Origin: Lasiosphaeris hirsuta
Taxonomy: Eukaryota; Ascomycota; Sordariomycetes; Sordariales; Lasiosphaeriaceae
Direction: 5' to 3'
NCBI GenBank assembly: GCA_030549175.1
Contig: JAUKUA010000004.1
Location: 5,518,001-5,582,000, forward strand
DNA length: 64,000 bases
Shown here in pieces: positions 42,361 to 56,099 of the stretch (positions are counted from its first letter, which is position 1; each line of letters opens with the position of its first letter). Position numbers and translations under genes: made by a program. Below the pieces are notes generated by a model. The model saw nothing but the letters and a program-made list of their open reading frames with translations, was not told where the DNA came from and searched no databases.

Positions 42361-43816
42361 TGTCACACTGGTAGGCTCACCTAGGTCAACAAGGTCACTG
42401 ACCTCCTTGGCCGAGCCCTACACCAGTGGCACGAACCACACACATACACACCCATCGACCCACGGATATCTATCAATGGATCACGTGGATAAGGGAACTA
42501 TCACAGAGAATGGCCATAACGTGGCTTAACCTCGGGACATGATCCCACGTGTGGCTAATGGCCTATTCAGCCGGCACACAGGTCAGCAGATTCTCCTAAG
42601 CGCCTACGGGTTGCGACGGAATGCCCGGAACCACTCACAAGCCAGAGTAGCCATACAACGGATCTTGCCTGTGCTAGGTAACGTCATTAGACTTCAGATT
42701 TATCATGGACGAGCCACTTAACCTCAGTATCGTAATCAGGGCCTACACAGTCAGCCAAGATCTTGTAGTTAGTCTTTTAAATCATAGACTTTTCCGCTAT
42801 CGTTGATATTCCTTTGGAAGACTTAGAACTTGACGTTCTCCGGAGTCTAGCTTCAGTGGTAATAGGTAGCTACGACCTCTACGTGTAAGTTACGAAGGAA
42901 ACTGTTACTATAATAGCCGACCTAGGGATCAACCTAATAACGCTATAGCTAACGTAAGTACTAAGGACATGAAGAAACACCTGTAGCGATAGATACTATA
43001 CCGTTAGAGCTGTATAGATAAGTACTAATACCGACTATAGACCAACGTATAATAGGCCGGTTTCGCTTAGCTTGTAGCTACGGATTTATAGGGCGTGAGA
43101 GATAGGTAGCTAGAAAGGAGATTTGGGACCGACGGGCGGCTAAGAAGATCCTTTAGGTATTCAGGTATTCTTATATCTTATACATAGCCTTTCATAAGTA
43201 AAATAGGTATGTTACGATAGATCTTCGAGAGGAAAAAGCTTCCTAGTTCTCTTTAGATAAACTTGGAAAGATTATTAGTTGAACTTTAATGAAGCTAAGA
43301 GGTAATATAACCTTATAAACCCTTTTGTTTCTTTTAACTTGTAACTACGAAGTATTATGTCTTATCTTCTGTTGGATTATCTCATCTCCCTAAACCTTCT
43401 TCTTCTTAACTCTTTACTACTTTATATTATAATAGTTAACTCCCTTACCGTTCCGTTTTAAACTTCTAAATCAGACCTTATACTTATTAACTTTGTGAAG
43501 ATTAAGTTCTTAAGTTTGTTGTGTAAAAGCTTTAAATTAGATTAATAGTAATTATTAAGATAGTTTGTTAAATAGTTAAGTTAAGAGTTAAGAAAAGATT
43601 AAAGCTTTATAATCTAATTTTTCATTTGATATCTTATCTTATGGTTATTATATCCTAAACCTCTATAAGTTAGCTTATGTTATAGATAATCTCTCTTCTT
43701 TTCTTAAACAAACATTTCGTTATTACTTATCATACCATTTATAATAGCCGGTAACCTCTTGTCATATTCGGCCGTTATTCAAGATCGAAAGATTAAACCT
43801 ATCTCCGGTACCAACC
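42361..43816 (+). mobile_element. Element D: 5' LTR and start of gag
   Basis: LTR 42361-43684 (1324 bp, TG...TA, the final CA mutated), then 132 bases of leader/gag. Interrupted at 43816 by element E; the gag sequence resumes at 61379 (ttatgatttagaaacc aligns with 48401 of element F) and runs to 61589. Confidence 0.75.
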
Positions 43817-46800
43817 TGTCACACTGGTAGGCTCACCTAGGTCAACAGGGTCACTGACCTCCTTAACCGAGCTACACCACCGGCACACACCACACACCTA
43901 CACAACATCACAGACCCACAACAATAGGTTCAGCGAACCTGTCAATATGGGACCAGCACTAAGAAGGTTGCCACAACGTAGCTTAACCTCAGGACACACT
44001 CCATCGCGTGGCTCAAGGCCTACTCGGCCCGAGCACGCAGGTCAATAGATCCTCACGCACGACCACGGGTCACGACGGGATATCTAGAGCCATTCACAAG
44101 CCAGAGCAGCCATACACTAGATCTCACCCGCACTAGACAATGTCACCAGACTTGAGATTTGTCATGGACGAGCCACTTAACCTCAGTATCACAATCAGGG
44201 CCTACGTAGTCAGCCAGGATCCTACAGTTAGTCTTTCAAATCAGGGACCTCCCCGCTATCACTGGCATTCCTTTAGAAGACCTGAAACCCGACGTTCTCC
44301 GGAGTCTAGCTTCAGTAGTAACAGGTAGTCGCGACCCCCGCGTGTAAGTCACGAAGGGAACCGTTACTGTGACAAGTACTGGCCTTAGGACTTAGCAACG
44401 TGTAGCCAACGTAAGTACTAAGGTTGTGAAGGAACCTCCACAACGATAGTTACCATAGCCGCTTAAACTATAGGAGTAAGTACTAATACCAACCATAGGC
44501 CGACGTATGATAGGCCGACCCTACCTAGCTTATAGCTATTGATTTATAGGGCGTAAGAGACGGGCGGTTAGACAAGAGATTCGGAACCAACAGGCGGCTA
44601 AGAGGATCCTTAAGTATCTCAGTATTCTTAAATCTTATACATAACGTTCCATAAGTAGTACTAGTACCTTACAATAGATCCTCGAGAGGAAGAAACTCCC
44701 TAGTTCTCTTTAGACAAACCTAGAAAGATTATTAACTAAACTTCAGTAAAGCTAAGAGATAATACAACCTTATAAACCCTTTTGTTTCTCCTAACTTGTA
44801 ACTACGAAGTATTATATCTTATCCTTTATTAGATCATTCTATCTCCCTAAACCTCCTTCTCTCTAACTCTCTACCACTTTACATTACGACAGTTAACTCC
44901 CTTACCGTTCTATTCTAAACCTCTAAATCGGACCTTGTACTTATTAGCCTTACGAAGATTAAGTCTCTAAGTTCATCATATAAAAGCTCTAAACTAAACT
45001 AACAATAATTGTCGGAATAGTTCGTTAAACGGTTAAGTCAAGAGTTAAGAAAAGGTTAAAGCTCTATAGTCTAACTCTTCATTTAATATCTTACCTTATG
45101 ATTATTATACCCTAGACCTTCATAGGCTAGCCTATATCACAGATAATCTTTCTCTTCGTTTATCAAACTTAAAATCTTTTAATCATTTATAATAACGTCT
45201 CTCCTAATCTATAGAATATCATATGTAACTACTACGGAAAAGACAATCGAGCCCGCCCCCAGTACCGATCTTATAATCTAAGAACCTCCCGAGATAACCA
45301 CAATAACTATTAAGAAATTTCTAACAATCCCTTCGAGCTCCCTATCTATCACTAAACTACCATGATAGTTTATAGACCTCTATTAACAGGTAGCCTAAGC
45401 CTACCAAAAGCTTTATCTTTTCGTAACCTCTATAACTCCCGACAAAGAAAGACTCGACTTTCTTATCTCGACGTTCTTAGCATTACTCTTAAACTATAAA
45501 AACATAGTTTAATATGTCTAAAATAACTAATATGTCCTTAAAGCTACCTAACAAGAACTCGAAGCTTCATATATATCCTTTGGTATCTAAGTCAATAAGA
45601 AACTTTCTCATTTTACTACTTAAGATACGTAACGTTAAAAATCTCTCTTTATCATCGTTACTTAGACCGAAGCCTTCTATAAGGATATACTTAGGTAAAA
45701 AAAACAAATAGAATAACAAGTACGATAAACAAAATAACAAGTATAGAAACAAACTAACGAGCTTATCTAGATTAAGAAGCTTCTCTAGATCTAAAAAGAA
45801 AAACAAGCTCGTTAAAACTATCATAACACTAATATCTAATACTAGTCTACTTCGGCCTAAAGACAACTTAATTTACTTATAACTCTTTATTAACTAAAAG
45901 CCTTACGAACCCCAAAGGAACAAAAACTGTTCGATTAACTTAAGGCTTACTTAAAGAATCTTATTAAAGAGACACTTATAATATAAATTAGTATAATAAG
46001 ACCTTATAACACGGATAAGATTATTTAAAGGACTATGACCCGTTCGTAGAAATTACTATCTGTTAAACCCTTTTAATAGATATCATAACCGTCGAAGAAA
46101 TTAATCTTAACTCGGTACTTTAACAATAACGAAGACTTTTTCTCCGACTATAACCTCTAACGAAGAATGACCCGAGAGATCTTATCTAAAGTATAAAGAC
46201 AACTCGATAGTATATAGAATTCCGATGTTAAGATAAGAAGTAAAGGATTAAAAAGAAGTAACCTTCCCTTAACTAGTTATTTATAAGCTACTACCTTACT
46301 GTTACTTCCGAGTAATTATAGTAGCTTTAGTAACCATAGCTAAAGTCCGTCTTTAAGAGATAACCTACCCCCTAGACTACCTAGTCTCTTAGGAAGCCTC
46401 CATAGCTCTCTAAGACTACTAAGAGACTTACTAAGACTTTTAGGACCTCTAAGACCTCTAGGTCTAGGTTCTTAGAGCCTATTACTATAACTTCCGCTCG
46501 ACCCGATAGTAATCCTTCTTAACCTTATCTGTACAAACTAAATAATAATATAGGAGTATACTACTACGATTCGTAATTTCCGGGAATAAGATACTACCGT
46601 AACTATAACGAAATCCGAAAAGTATAACAGAAAGGATAAGAAACATTTTAAAACTTAGTAATATTCCATTAAGAAATATTTTAACGTCTATGAATAAAGC
46701 TTCCTCAACGATAAAGTTAAGATTAACTTTGTCGGTACTTTAAAAAAAGACATTACTTTCGAATAATATTAAAAAAGAAGTTTATAGATTAAAAAACTTA

Positions 46801-46957
46801 GCTTAGTAGATTACTAAAATAACTATGTTATTACTATCATTAAACGATTTCGTGACCTTATATGTAAAGCTAAGAACTATAAGTCTATAAAGGTATTAAC
46901 ATACAGTAATAATATAAATAAATATGTAATTAAATTCTAAGAACTTAATTATACCGT

Positions 46958-48285
46958 TGTCACACTGGTAGGCTCACCTAGGTCAACAGGGTCACTGACC
47001 TCCTTAACCGAGCCCTACACCAGCAGCACGAACCACACATAAGAAGCATATACCCATTGACCCACGAACATCCGTCATAGATCACGTAGATAAGGGAACT
47101 ATCACAGGAGATAGCCACAACGTGGCTCAACCTCGGGACACGATCCCACGCGTAGCTTATGGCCTATTCAGCCGACACGTAGGTCAGCGGATTCTCCTAC
47201 AGTACCCATAGGTTATAACGGAATGCCCAGAACTACTCACAAGCCAAAGCAGCTATACAATGGATCTCGCCCGTACTAAGTAACGTTATTAGACTTTAGA
47301 TTTGTCATGGACAAGCTATTTAACCTTAACATCGTGGTCAGAGCCTACATAGCCAGCCCAGACCTTACAGTTAGTCTTTCGAATCATGGACCTCCCCGCT
47401 ATCGCTAGCATTCCTTTAGAAGACCTAGAACCCGACGTTCTCCGGAGTCTAACTTCAGTAGTGACAGGTAGCCACGACCCCCGTATATAAGTCATAAAGG
47501 AAACCGTTACTATGACAGCCGACCAGGGGATTAACCTAACAACGCCGTGGCTAACATAAGTACTAAGGACGTGAAGAAATACCTATAGTAATAGATACCA
47601 TACCACTAGAGCTGTATAAATAAGTACTAATACCGGCCGTAGACCGACGTGTGATAGGCCGGCTTCACTTAGCTTGTAGCCGCTGATTTGTAAGGCGTGA
47701 GAGACGGGTAGCTAGAAAGGAGATTTAAAACCGACGGACGGCTAAGAGGATCCTTTAGGTATTTTAGAATCTTTATATCTTATACATAGCCTTTTATAAA
47801 AGAACAGGTATATCGCGATAGATCCTTGAGAGGAAGAAGCTTCCTAGTTCTCTTTGGACAAACCTAGAAAGATTATCAACTAAACTTTAATAAAGCTGAA
47901 GGGTAATATAACCTTATAAACCCTTCTGTTTCTCCTAACTTATAACTACGAAGTATTATATCTTATCTTTTGTTAGATCATTCTATCTCTCTAAACCTCT
48001 TTCTCCCTAGCTTTCTACTACTTTATATTACGATAATTAACTTCCTTACTGTTCTGTTCTAAATCTCTAAATCGGACCTTATACTTATTAGCCTTGTAAA
48101 GATTAAGTCTCTAAGTTTATCGTATGAAAGCTCTGAACTAAACTAATAGTACTTATTAGGATAGTTCGTTAAACGGTTAAGTTAAGAGTTAGGAAAAGGT
48201 TAAAGTTCTATAGTCTGACTTTTTAATTAGTATCTTATCTTATGGTTATTATATCTTAGACCTTTATAGGCTAGCTTATATCATA
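46958..48285 (+). repeat. 5' LTR of element F
   Basis: Starts tgtcacactggtaggc and ends gcttatatcata (mutated tgtgtcaca). More strongly mutated at its 3' end than the matching end of the 3' LTR. Confidence 0.85.
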
Positions 48286-50459
48286 GATAATCTTTCTTTT
48301 CTACGAATACCCTCTTACCTATTATGATAGCTAGTAATCCTATATCATACTTAGCCGTGTTCTAAGGTCGAAAAGCCGAACCTAACCCCGGAACTGACCT
48401 TATGATCTAGGAACCTTCTGAGATAAAAATATAAATTATTAAGAAGTTTCTTACACTCTTATCGAACTCTAAAGCCTTTACTAAACTATCCCAATAGTTT
48501 ATTCATCTTTATAATTAAGTCGCCGAAGCTTATAAAGAACTTTACTTCTTTGTTAATAACATATGTAAAGATAAGGAAAGGCTCGATTTACTTACTTTTA
48601 TATTTATTACCTTAGTTACTAACTACTAGTTAATAATATAGTATGTTAAGATAAATTAATATGTCCTTAAAAGTACTTAGTAAGAATTAGAAGCTTCTTA
48701 TATTACTTTCGATATCGAGGTTAACTAAATATTAGCCTAATTTACTACCTAAACGGCCTAATATAAAAAATCCCTTAACCTCATTATTACATGTACTAAA
48801 GCTCTCTATAAAGAAATTACTAAACAAAAGTTATAGTAAGTACGACAAATATAGGAATAAGAAACGTAGGCCTAGGAGTAAAATGCCAAACTTATCTGAG
48901 TTAAAGAACTTCTTTATATTTAAGAAGAAAAACAGGCTCGATAAGACTACTATAACACGGAATTCGGCTATTAGTTTACTACGGCCTAAAGCTAACTTAA
49001 TTCCCTTATAGTACTTTAATAACCGAGAGTATCACAGACTCTGAAAGACTAAGAACTATTCGATTAACTCAAGGCCTACTTTAACAACCTCGTTAAAGAA
49101 GTACTCGTATCAAGGTTAATATAGATAAGGCCTTACGATAAGAAATAGATCATTTAGAAGGCTATGATACGTTTATAAAAAACCCTATCTATTAAACCCT
49201 TACGACAGCTGTCATAACTATCTAAAAAATTAACTTCCTTATAGTACTTTGACTAAGACGAAGACCTCCTCTCAGACCGTAACCTCTAAAGACAGGCTAC
49301 CCGAGAAATCTCGACATAAGCTTAGAGACAGGTCGATAACATATAAAATTCCGATGTTAGAATAAGAAGTGAAAATACCAAAGGAAATTTACCTCCTTGT
49401 TATACTAAGATAGAAATATTACCTTCTCTAGATAATAGTAATAATAACTTAGACGACAATCTTTATTATATAAGTCTACCTCTAGGTCTCCTTAGACTAT
49501 TAAGAGGCCTACCTAAGCCCCTAAAACCCCTAGGACCTTAGGGTTTAAGTTTCTAAAGCCCTTTATTCCTACGTAATCCTATAGTAATTCTATTTGACTT
49601 TATTTATATCAATTAGGACTTAATTTGTAATAATATTAATATGATTTGGGAATCCCGTAGTTAAGACGTTACCGTAACTATAATAAAATCCGAAAAATAT
49701 AATAAAAGGGACAAAGGTAAGTTTAAGACATGGTAACACTTCGTTAAGGAATATTTTAATGTCTATAAACGAAGTTTTCTTAATAATAAGGTTAAAATCG
49801 GTTTTGTTAGTACTTTTACTAAAGGTACTGTCTTTAAATGGCATTAGAAAAAGGAAACATAGATTAAAAAACTCGGCTTAGTAAATTAATAAAATAACTA
49901 TGCTACTACTATAGTTAAACGATTCTATGACCTAACACGAAAAGCTAAGAACTACGAGGCTATAAAGACCCTAACCTATGACAGAGATATAAACGAATAT
50001 ATAATAAAATTTTAAGAATTTAATTATATCGTCGATCTTAATAAGTAGGCCTTACAATCACTGATCATTAATACTATCTTCGATATCATAATAAACTTAA
50101 TCTATTTACATATGGGACATCTTCTTACTAACGATACCGACTTTCTTAAGGCTGTCGTTATTACTAACTTAATTTATAAGGACAAAATAAAGAACCGTGA
50201 AATCAATCACAAAGTTAAGTAAGGAAAAGAAAAGTCTACTTCGAATAATAAAGAGTGTTCGAAAAGAGATAATTATCAAGAGGAAACTAATACCTCTAAC
50301 TTCCGTCTTAGTTTAATATCCGTAAAAGGAAAACCTAAGAAAAGCCTAAAGCGAAAGTAATAAGACAAAGAAAACAACCTCCCGGCGTCTACCTAAACAA
50401 AGTACTAGTAAACTTACAAGGAAGCTATTACTAAGATAAAACAAGTTAAAATTAATAAA

Positions 50460-53400
50460 TATAAGGTAGGGAAAGGATACTACTATTATAAACATTAAGG
50501 CTATAATACTCTTAAATGTTATAGTAGAAAGACCGAGGATAGTAAGGATATCCCTAAGCTACCTAAAAAAATCTCCGGAGCTAAGCTTAAATATGGAAGA
50601 AATAAAAATAAGGATATTTCTTCCTAACTAGCCAAAAGAACTAAGATTTTTATAACAAAAGACCATCCTAAGCTTTTCTCTCGTGTTATTAAACTATCCG
50701 ATAGTAAGGATATATTAGATTTTTAAATGGTATCCCAAAACATATAGTATCGGGAACCATATCTCGACATGCCGTAACCTTTATTAAAAAGTATACCTAT
50801 CATAATATGGAGGAACCTTCTTATAAAAGGGTTAAGTAAAGTTACAAACTATATCATAGTATTTATAAGATTATCCCTATAACTATTATCTACTATAGAG
50901 CTAAGGAAATCTCCGTCCGAGTATTACTAAACCTTAGTACCTCGGGCCCGGTTATAAGTAAAGACCTTATTAAAAGATAAAACATCTCTTATATATATAA
51001 AATAATCCTAAAGCCCTTAGAAACTTTTAATAGAACTATTAATCTTAAATCAAGTAAAAAGTATACTAAGAAAATCGTTCTATAGTACTAAGTAAAATAT
51101 TTTTCTTATATAACGTTTGAAATTTCTTCCCTTAATATAAAATATAATATCCTTCTTCTATACTAGTAGCTATAACAATACTAGCTAGACTACCTATAAG
51201 ACTTTAATACTTCGAAAGTAACTTTTAGTTTAAACTACTATCGTTAAAACTATACTTTCTTTATGATCTTAGGAAATAAAAGCTCTATTATAAATGTTAT
51301 AACATCCCATATCTTAAATATCTCCGAAAGATTTAAGATCTTTATACCTTTAATATCTCCTAAAGTAGCCTAACGGCTCTTAGACTATTAGCCTTAAGAC
51401 TATATAATTAATATTATCGGAGATAAGAAGCTTCTATAGGAACTTCTTTATCCTATGTTACCCTTAGAAAAGAAAATCTTATGTAAATAACTAGACTAAA
51501 TACTTAAGAAAGGTAAGATACGGGAATCTAAATTACCCTGTTTCTTACTTATTTTCTTTATAGATAAGGAAATATTATTGGAAAAGGCGGCTATAAGGGA
51601 TCTAGAAAACCTCCGCCTTATAGTTAATTACCGAAAGATTAACGAACAAATGATTAAAAACCGTTACCTATTACCTCTAATTACCGAACTCTAAGATACC
51701 TTTATTAAATCTACTATCTTTACAAAGATAGATTTAAAGTCGGGATTTAACTTGATTTAGATAAAAAAAAGACACGAATAAAAAATAACATTTTAAACCT
51801 ATTATAGTCTTTTTAAGTTTAACGTAATATCTTTTAACCTTACTAATACTTCTATTACCTTCTAAGATATAATAAATTATATCTTTTAAAATCTTATCGA
51901 TCAAGGCCTCCTATCTTACATTAACGACCTCCTTATTTATATAAACTTTAAGAAAGAACACGACAAAATTATTATTAAAGTTCTTAAGTAACTTTAGGAA
52001 TATAATCTTATTATTAACCTTACTAAATATATATAAGAAGCTAAAGAATTAAAATATCTAAACTATATTATTAGTACTAAGGATATAATAATATCAAAGA
52101 ATAAGATAGAATATATCCTTTTATAAAAGTAGTTAAAATCGATAAAAGAAGTCTAATAATTTAATAGATTTATAAACTTCTATAGGTACTATATCAAGGG
52201 CTACTTACATATTATTAAATCACTTATTAATTCTATAAACCTTACTTAGAAAGCTTAGACATGAAATAATTAAATAAACATTACGTTTAAAGTATTAAAG
52301 AAAGCCTTTACTAAAGCTTCTGTTCTAGTTTATTTCGACCTTAATAAACTACCTATTATCGAACCCGACACTTTAGATTATACGTTAAGAGAAATAATAT
52401 AATAAAAGTAAGATAATAATAAAATATATCTTATGACTTTTTACTTAAGAAAGTTAATTCCTACGGAAATTAACTATGAGATCTATAACAAGGAACTCTT
52501 AACGATAATTAATTACTTTTAATGTTAGAGATATTATCTTAAGGAAGTTAAGTATCGTATTAAAGTCTTCTTAGATTACCGTAACTTAAAATACTTCTAA
52601 ACCGTAAAAGTCCTTAACTACCGTTAAGCCCGTTAAACTTAGTAACTTACTACCTTCGATTTTATTATTAATTTCTATCCCGATACATAGAATGTTAAGG
52701 TAAATACTTTCTCATAGTATAAAGAGTACCTTCCGGAAGGAGGAGATAAAAACTAACTAATAAGTTCTATTTTAAATAAAAAGTATTTTTTATACTTTAA
52801 AGTTTCTACGTTTATACTTTTAAAAGTACGTCTTTATAACATTCTAATACTAAGATAGAACAAAGAATTCTTTGAACAAATCAAGGTTGTTATTTCTATA
52901 GATAAAACGTATTAAAAGGCTTTAGTTTCTCTTAGAAAAGACGTAACTAACGAAGACGAAATCTTATTTATAAAAAATCACATTTAGATCTCTAACAATA
53001 AGGAACTTAAGATCTAGATTATCTATTCTAAATATAATATCAAAGTAATAAGTTATATAGATATAGATAAGACTATTAAACTTATTAAATAGTACATGTT
53101 CTAATAAAACCTTAAGAAAGACGTCGTTAACTTTATATACTCTTATCATAAGTGTTAAAGTAATAAGCTAAGACGTTACCTTTCTTTTAGATTACTTTAT
53201 CCTATTAAGCTAAAATACTTTTCCTAAAGGCTTATTTCGATAGACTTCATAATAAACCTTCCTCTCTCTAACAGATATAGTTTTATCTAAGTCATTATCG
53301 ATACCTTTACTAAAATAACATACTTTATTCTTTTAAAAGATAACATTAAAAAAATAGAAAACTTAATCTTAATCTTTATTTATAAATGTTAAAAATACTA

Positions 53401-54290
53401 CGGTATACCTACTAATATTATTTCTAATCGGAACTTACGGTTTAACATAAGACTTTAATACGACTTTCTTAAACATATCAAAGTTAAGCTAAGAATATTA
53501 ACCTCGTTCTTCTCTAAAACAAATAGCCAGACCGAACATCTCAATTAATACATTAAGACTTACCTTAAAACCTTCGTTAACTATAAGATAAGTAACTAAG
53601 ATATCTTACTACTTATAGTCAAATTTACATAAAATAACACTAAATTAACTTCTACTAGTAGCTCTCCTTTCTATACTAACTACAAATATCATCTAGCCGC
53701 TAACAATCTACCTAATAAATCTACGTATAATCTATATAATGAAATTATAGTACATTAGATAACGACGGTCTATAAGAACCTTTATAAGACCCTTAAAGAA
53801 TCTCAGAAACGGATAAAAAAGTATATAAATCAAAAGTAAATGGAAGTACCTTTCTTTAAAAAAAAGTAACTAGTAATACTTAACATACAGAATATTAAAA
53901 CTAAGAGACCTTCTAAGAAACTAGACAGAAAGTTACTTAGCCCATTTAAGATCTTTAAGGTAATATCTCTTACCGCCATAAAACTCGAACTTTCGGAACG
54001 TTAGAAAATTTATCCTACCTTTCACATCTCTCTTATTAAACCTTTTCAAACCGGCTCTTAGCCGATCTCCGACCTTATTTAAGTCTTAGAATAAATAGGA
54101 GACGTTTACCCTAAGAAATTCGTAATAAAGGAAATTATAAACTCCTATATTAAGAAAAGGATAATAAAGTATCTCGTCAAATGGGATAGATATCCCAAAG
54201 AAAAAGATTAGACTTAGGAACTATACGAGTACTTCTCTAACACTTAAGAACTTTAGGACTTCTACGTTAAGTACTTACACAAGTTAAAAG
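50460..54290 (+). pseudogene. Dead gag zinc-knuckle and pol of element F
   Basis: A CCHC-like remnant lies near 50475-50525. Reverse transcriptase at 51600-51960 reads NYRKINEQ, IDLKSGFNLI, the catalytic YINDLL (YxDD equivalent) at 51918, with stops at former Gln/Trp codons. RNase H follows. Integrase at about 53140-53700 includes a zinc-finger remnant (YSYHKC) and an IDFIINLPL strand with the first catalytic Asp. At 54130-54290 a chromodomain remnant reads YLVKWDRYPKEKD, then EL and DFY. The C-terminal chromodomain places the family among chromoviruses. Non-functional. Confidence 0.8.
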
Positions 54291-54346
54291 ACCTTAAGGT
54301 TATCGACCCTAAGACTCGAGATAAGTCTTTCTAAGAAGGGGAATGG

Positions 54347-55674
54347 TATCATACTAGTAGGCTTACCTAGGTCAACAGGGTTACTAACCTCCTTAACTAA
54401 GCCCTATACTAATAGTACAAACTATATATAAGAAATATATACCCATTGACTTATAAATATCTATTATAAATCATATAAATAAGGAAACTATTATAAGAGA
54501 TAGCCATAACATAACTTAACCTTAGGACACGATCTTACACGTGGCTTATGGCCTATTTAGCTAATATGTAAGTCAGCGGATTCTCCTATAGTACCTATAG
54601 GTTATAACGGAATACCTAGAACTACTTACAAGCTAGAGTAACCATATAATAGATCTCGCCCGTACTAGGTAACGTTATTAAACTTTAGATTTGTTATAGA
54701 CAAACTATTTAACCTCAGTATCGTAGTCAGGGCCTACACAGCTAGCCTAGACCTTACAGCTAGTCTTTCGAATTATAGACCTTCCTACTATCGCTGGCAT
54801 TCCTTTGGAAGACCTAGAATCTGACGTTCTCCGGAGTCTAGCTTCAGTGGTAACAGATAGCCGTGACTCCCGCGTATAAGTCATGAAGGGAACCGTTACT
54901 ATGACAACCGACTAGGGAATTAACCTAACAGTACCGTAGCTAACGTAAGTACCAAGGACGTGAAAGAACACCTATAACAATAGACACTATGTTACTAAAG
55001 CTATATAGATAAGTACTAATACCGGCCGTGGACCGACGTATAATAGGCCGGCTTCACTTAGCTTGTAGCCGCTGATTTGTAGAACACGAGAGACGGGCGG
55101 CTAGAAAGGAGATTCGAGACTAATGGGCAGCTAGAAAGATTCTTTAGGTATTTTAGTATCTTTGTATCTTATACATAACCTTCCATAAAAGAATAGGTAT
55201 ACCGCGACGGATCCTTAAAAAGAAGAAACTCCTCAGTTCTCTTTAGATAAACTTAGAAAGATTATTAGCTGAACTTTAATGAAGCTAAGAGGTAATATAA
55301 CCTTGTGAACCCTTCTATTTCTCCTAACTTGTAATTACGAAGTATTATGTCTTATCTCCTGTTAGATCATTCCATCTCCCTAAACCTCCTTCTCCCTAAC
55401 TCTTTACCACTTTATATTACGACAGTTAACTCCCTTACCGTTCTGTTCTAAACCTCTAAATTGGACCTTGTACTTATTAGCCTTACGAAGATCAAGTCCC
55501 TAAGTTCGTTGTATAAAAGCTCTAAACTAGACCAATAGTACTTGTCGGGGTGGTTCACTGAACGGTTAAGTCGAGAGTTAGGAAAAGGTTAAAGCTCTAC
55601 AGTCTGACTCTTTAATTGGTATCTCACCTTGTGGTTATTACACCCCAGACCTTCGTGGGCTGGCCTGTGTCATA
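54347..55674 (+). repeat. 3' LTR of element F
   Basis: Starts tatcatactagtaggc (mutated) and ends gggctggcctgtgtcata. The last 200 bases keep GC-rich, nearly unmutated sequence. Confidence 0.85.
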
Positions 55675-56099
55675 ACCGTTAACCTTAGTAGCTAAGTCTT
55701 ATAATTACTAGTTATAACCGTAATCTCTAAAGCCGTAATAAATATAATCTATTTATATACGAGATACCTTCTTACTAAGAACACCAACTTCTTAGAAGTA
55801 ATCGTCACAGCCGAATTAATTTATAAGGACTAAATGAAAAATTATGAAATTACCTATAAGGCTAAGTTAGGAAAAGAAAAGTCTACTTCGAATAGTAAGA
55901 AACATTTAAAGAAAGATAATAATAAGAAGGATACTAATATCTCTAGCTCCCGTTCCGATCTAATACCTACGAAAAAGGTTAAAAAGGGCCCTAAGTAAAA
56001 ACGATAGGATCGTAAGGACAAGACGCTGGTACCTATCTATCTAAAGTATTCAAACTTCTATAAGAAAGCTATCATAAGAATAGAGTAAGCCGACATCGA

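Larger units (their letters stand above)
46958..55674 (+). mobile_element. Element F: full-length chromovirus nested in E
   Basis: 5' LTR 46958-48285 and 3' LTR 54347-55674, each 1328 bp. It is flanked by a perfect 5-bp duplication ACCGT (46953-46957 and 55675-55679) and interrupts the gag of E within the homologous stretch aatttaattatatcgtcgat. A purine-rich tract (aagaaggggaatgg) precedes the 3' LTR. The internal region is 6061 bp. Heavily RIP-mutated: CAA/CAG and TGG codons read as TAA/TAG throughout. Confidence 0.92.

Noticed and set aside
45567..45866. 99-codon hydrophobic minus-strand frame in the transposon block
   Set aside because: Antisense of RIP-mutated gag of element E. AT-rich sequence yields Leu/Ile/Phe-rich frames by chance.
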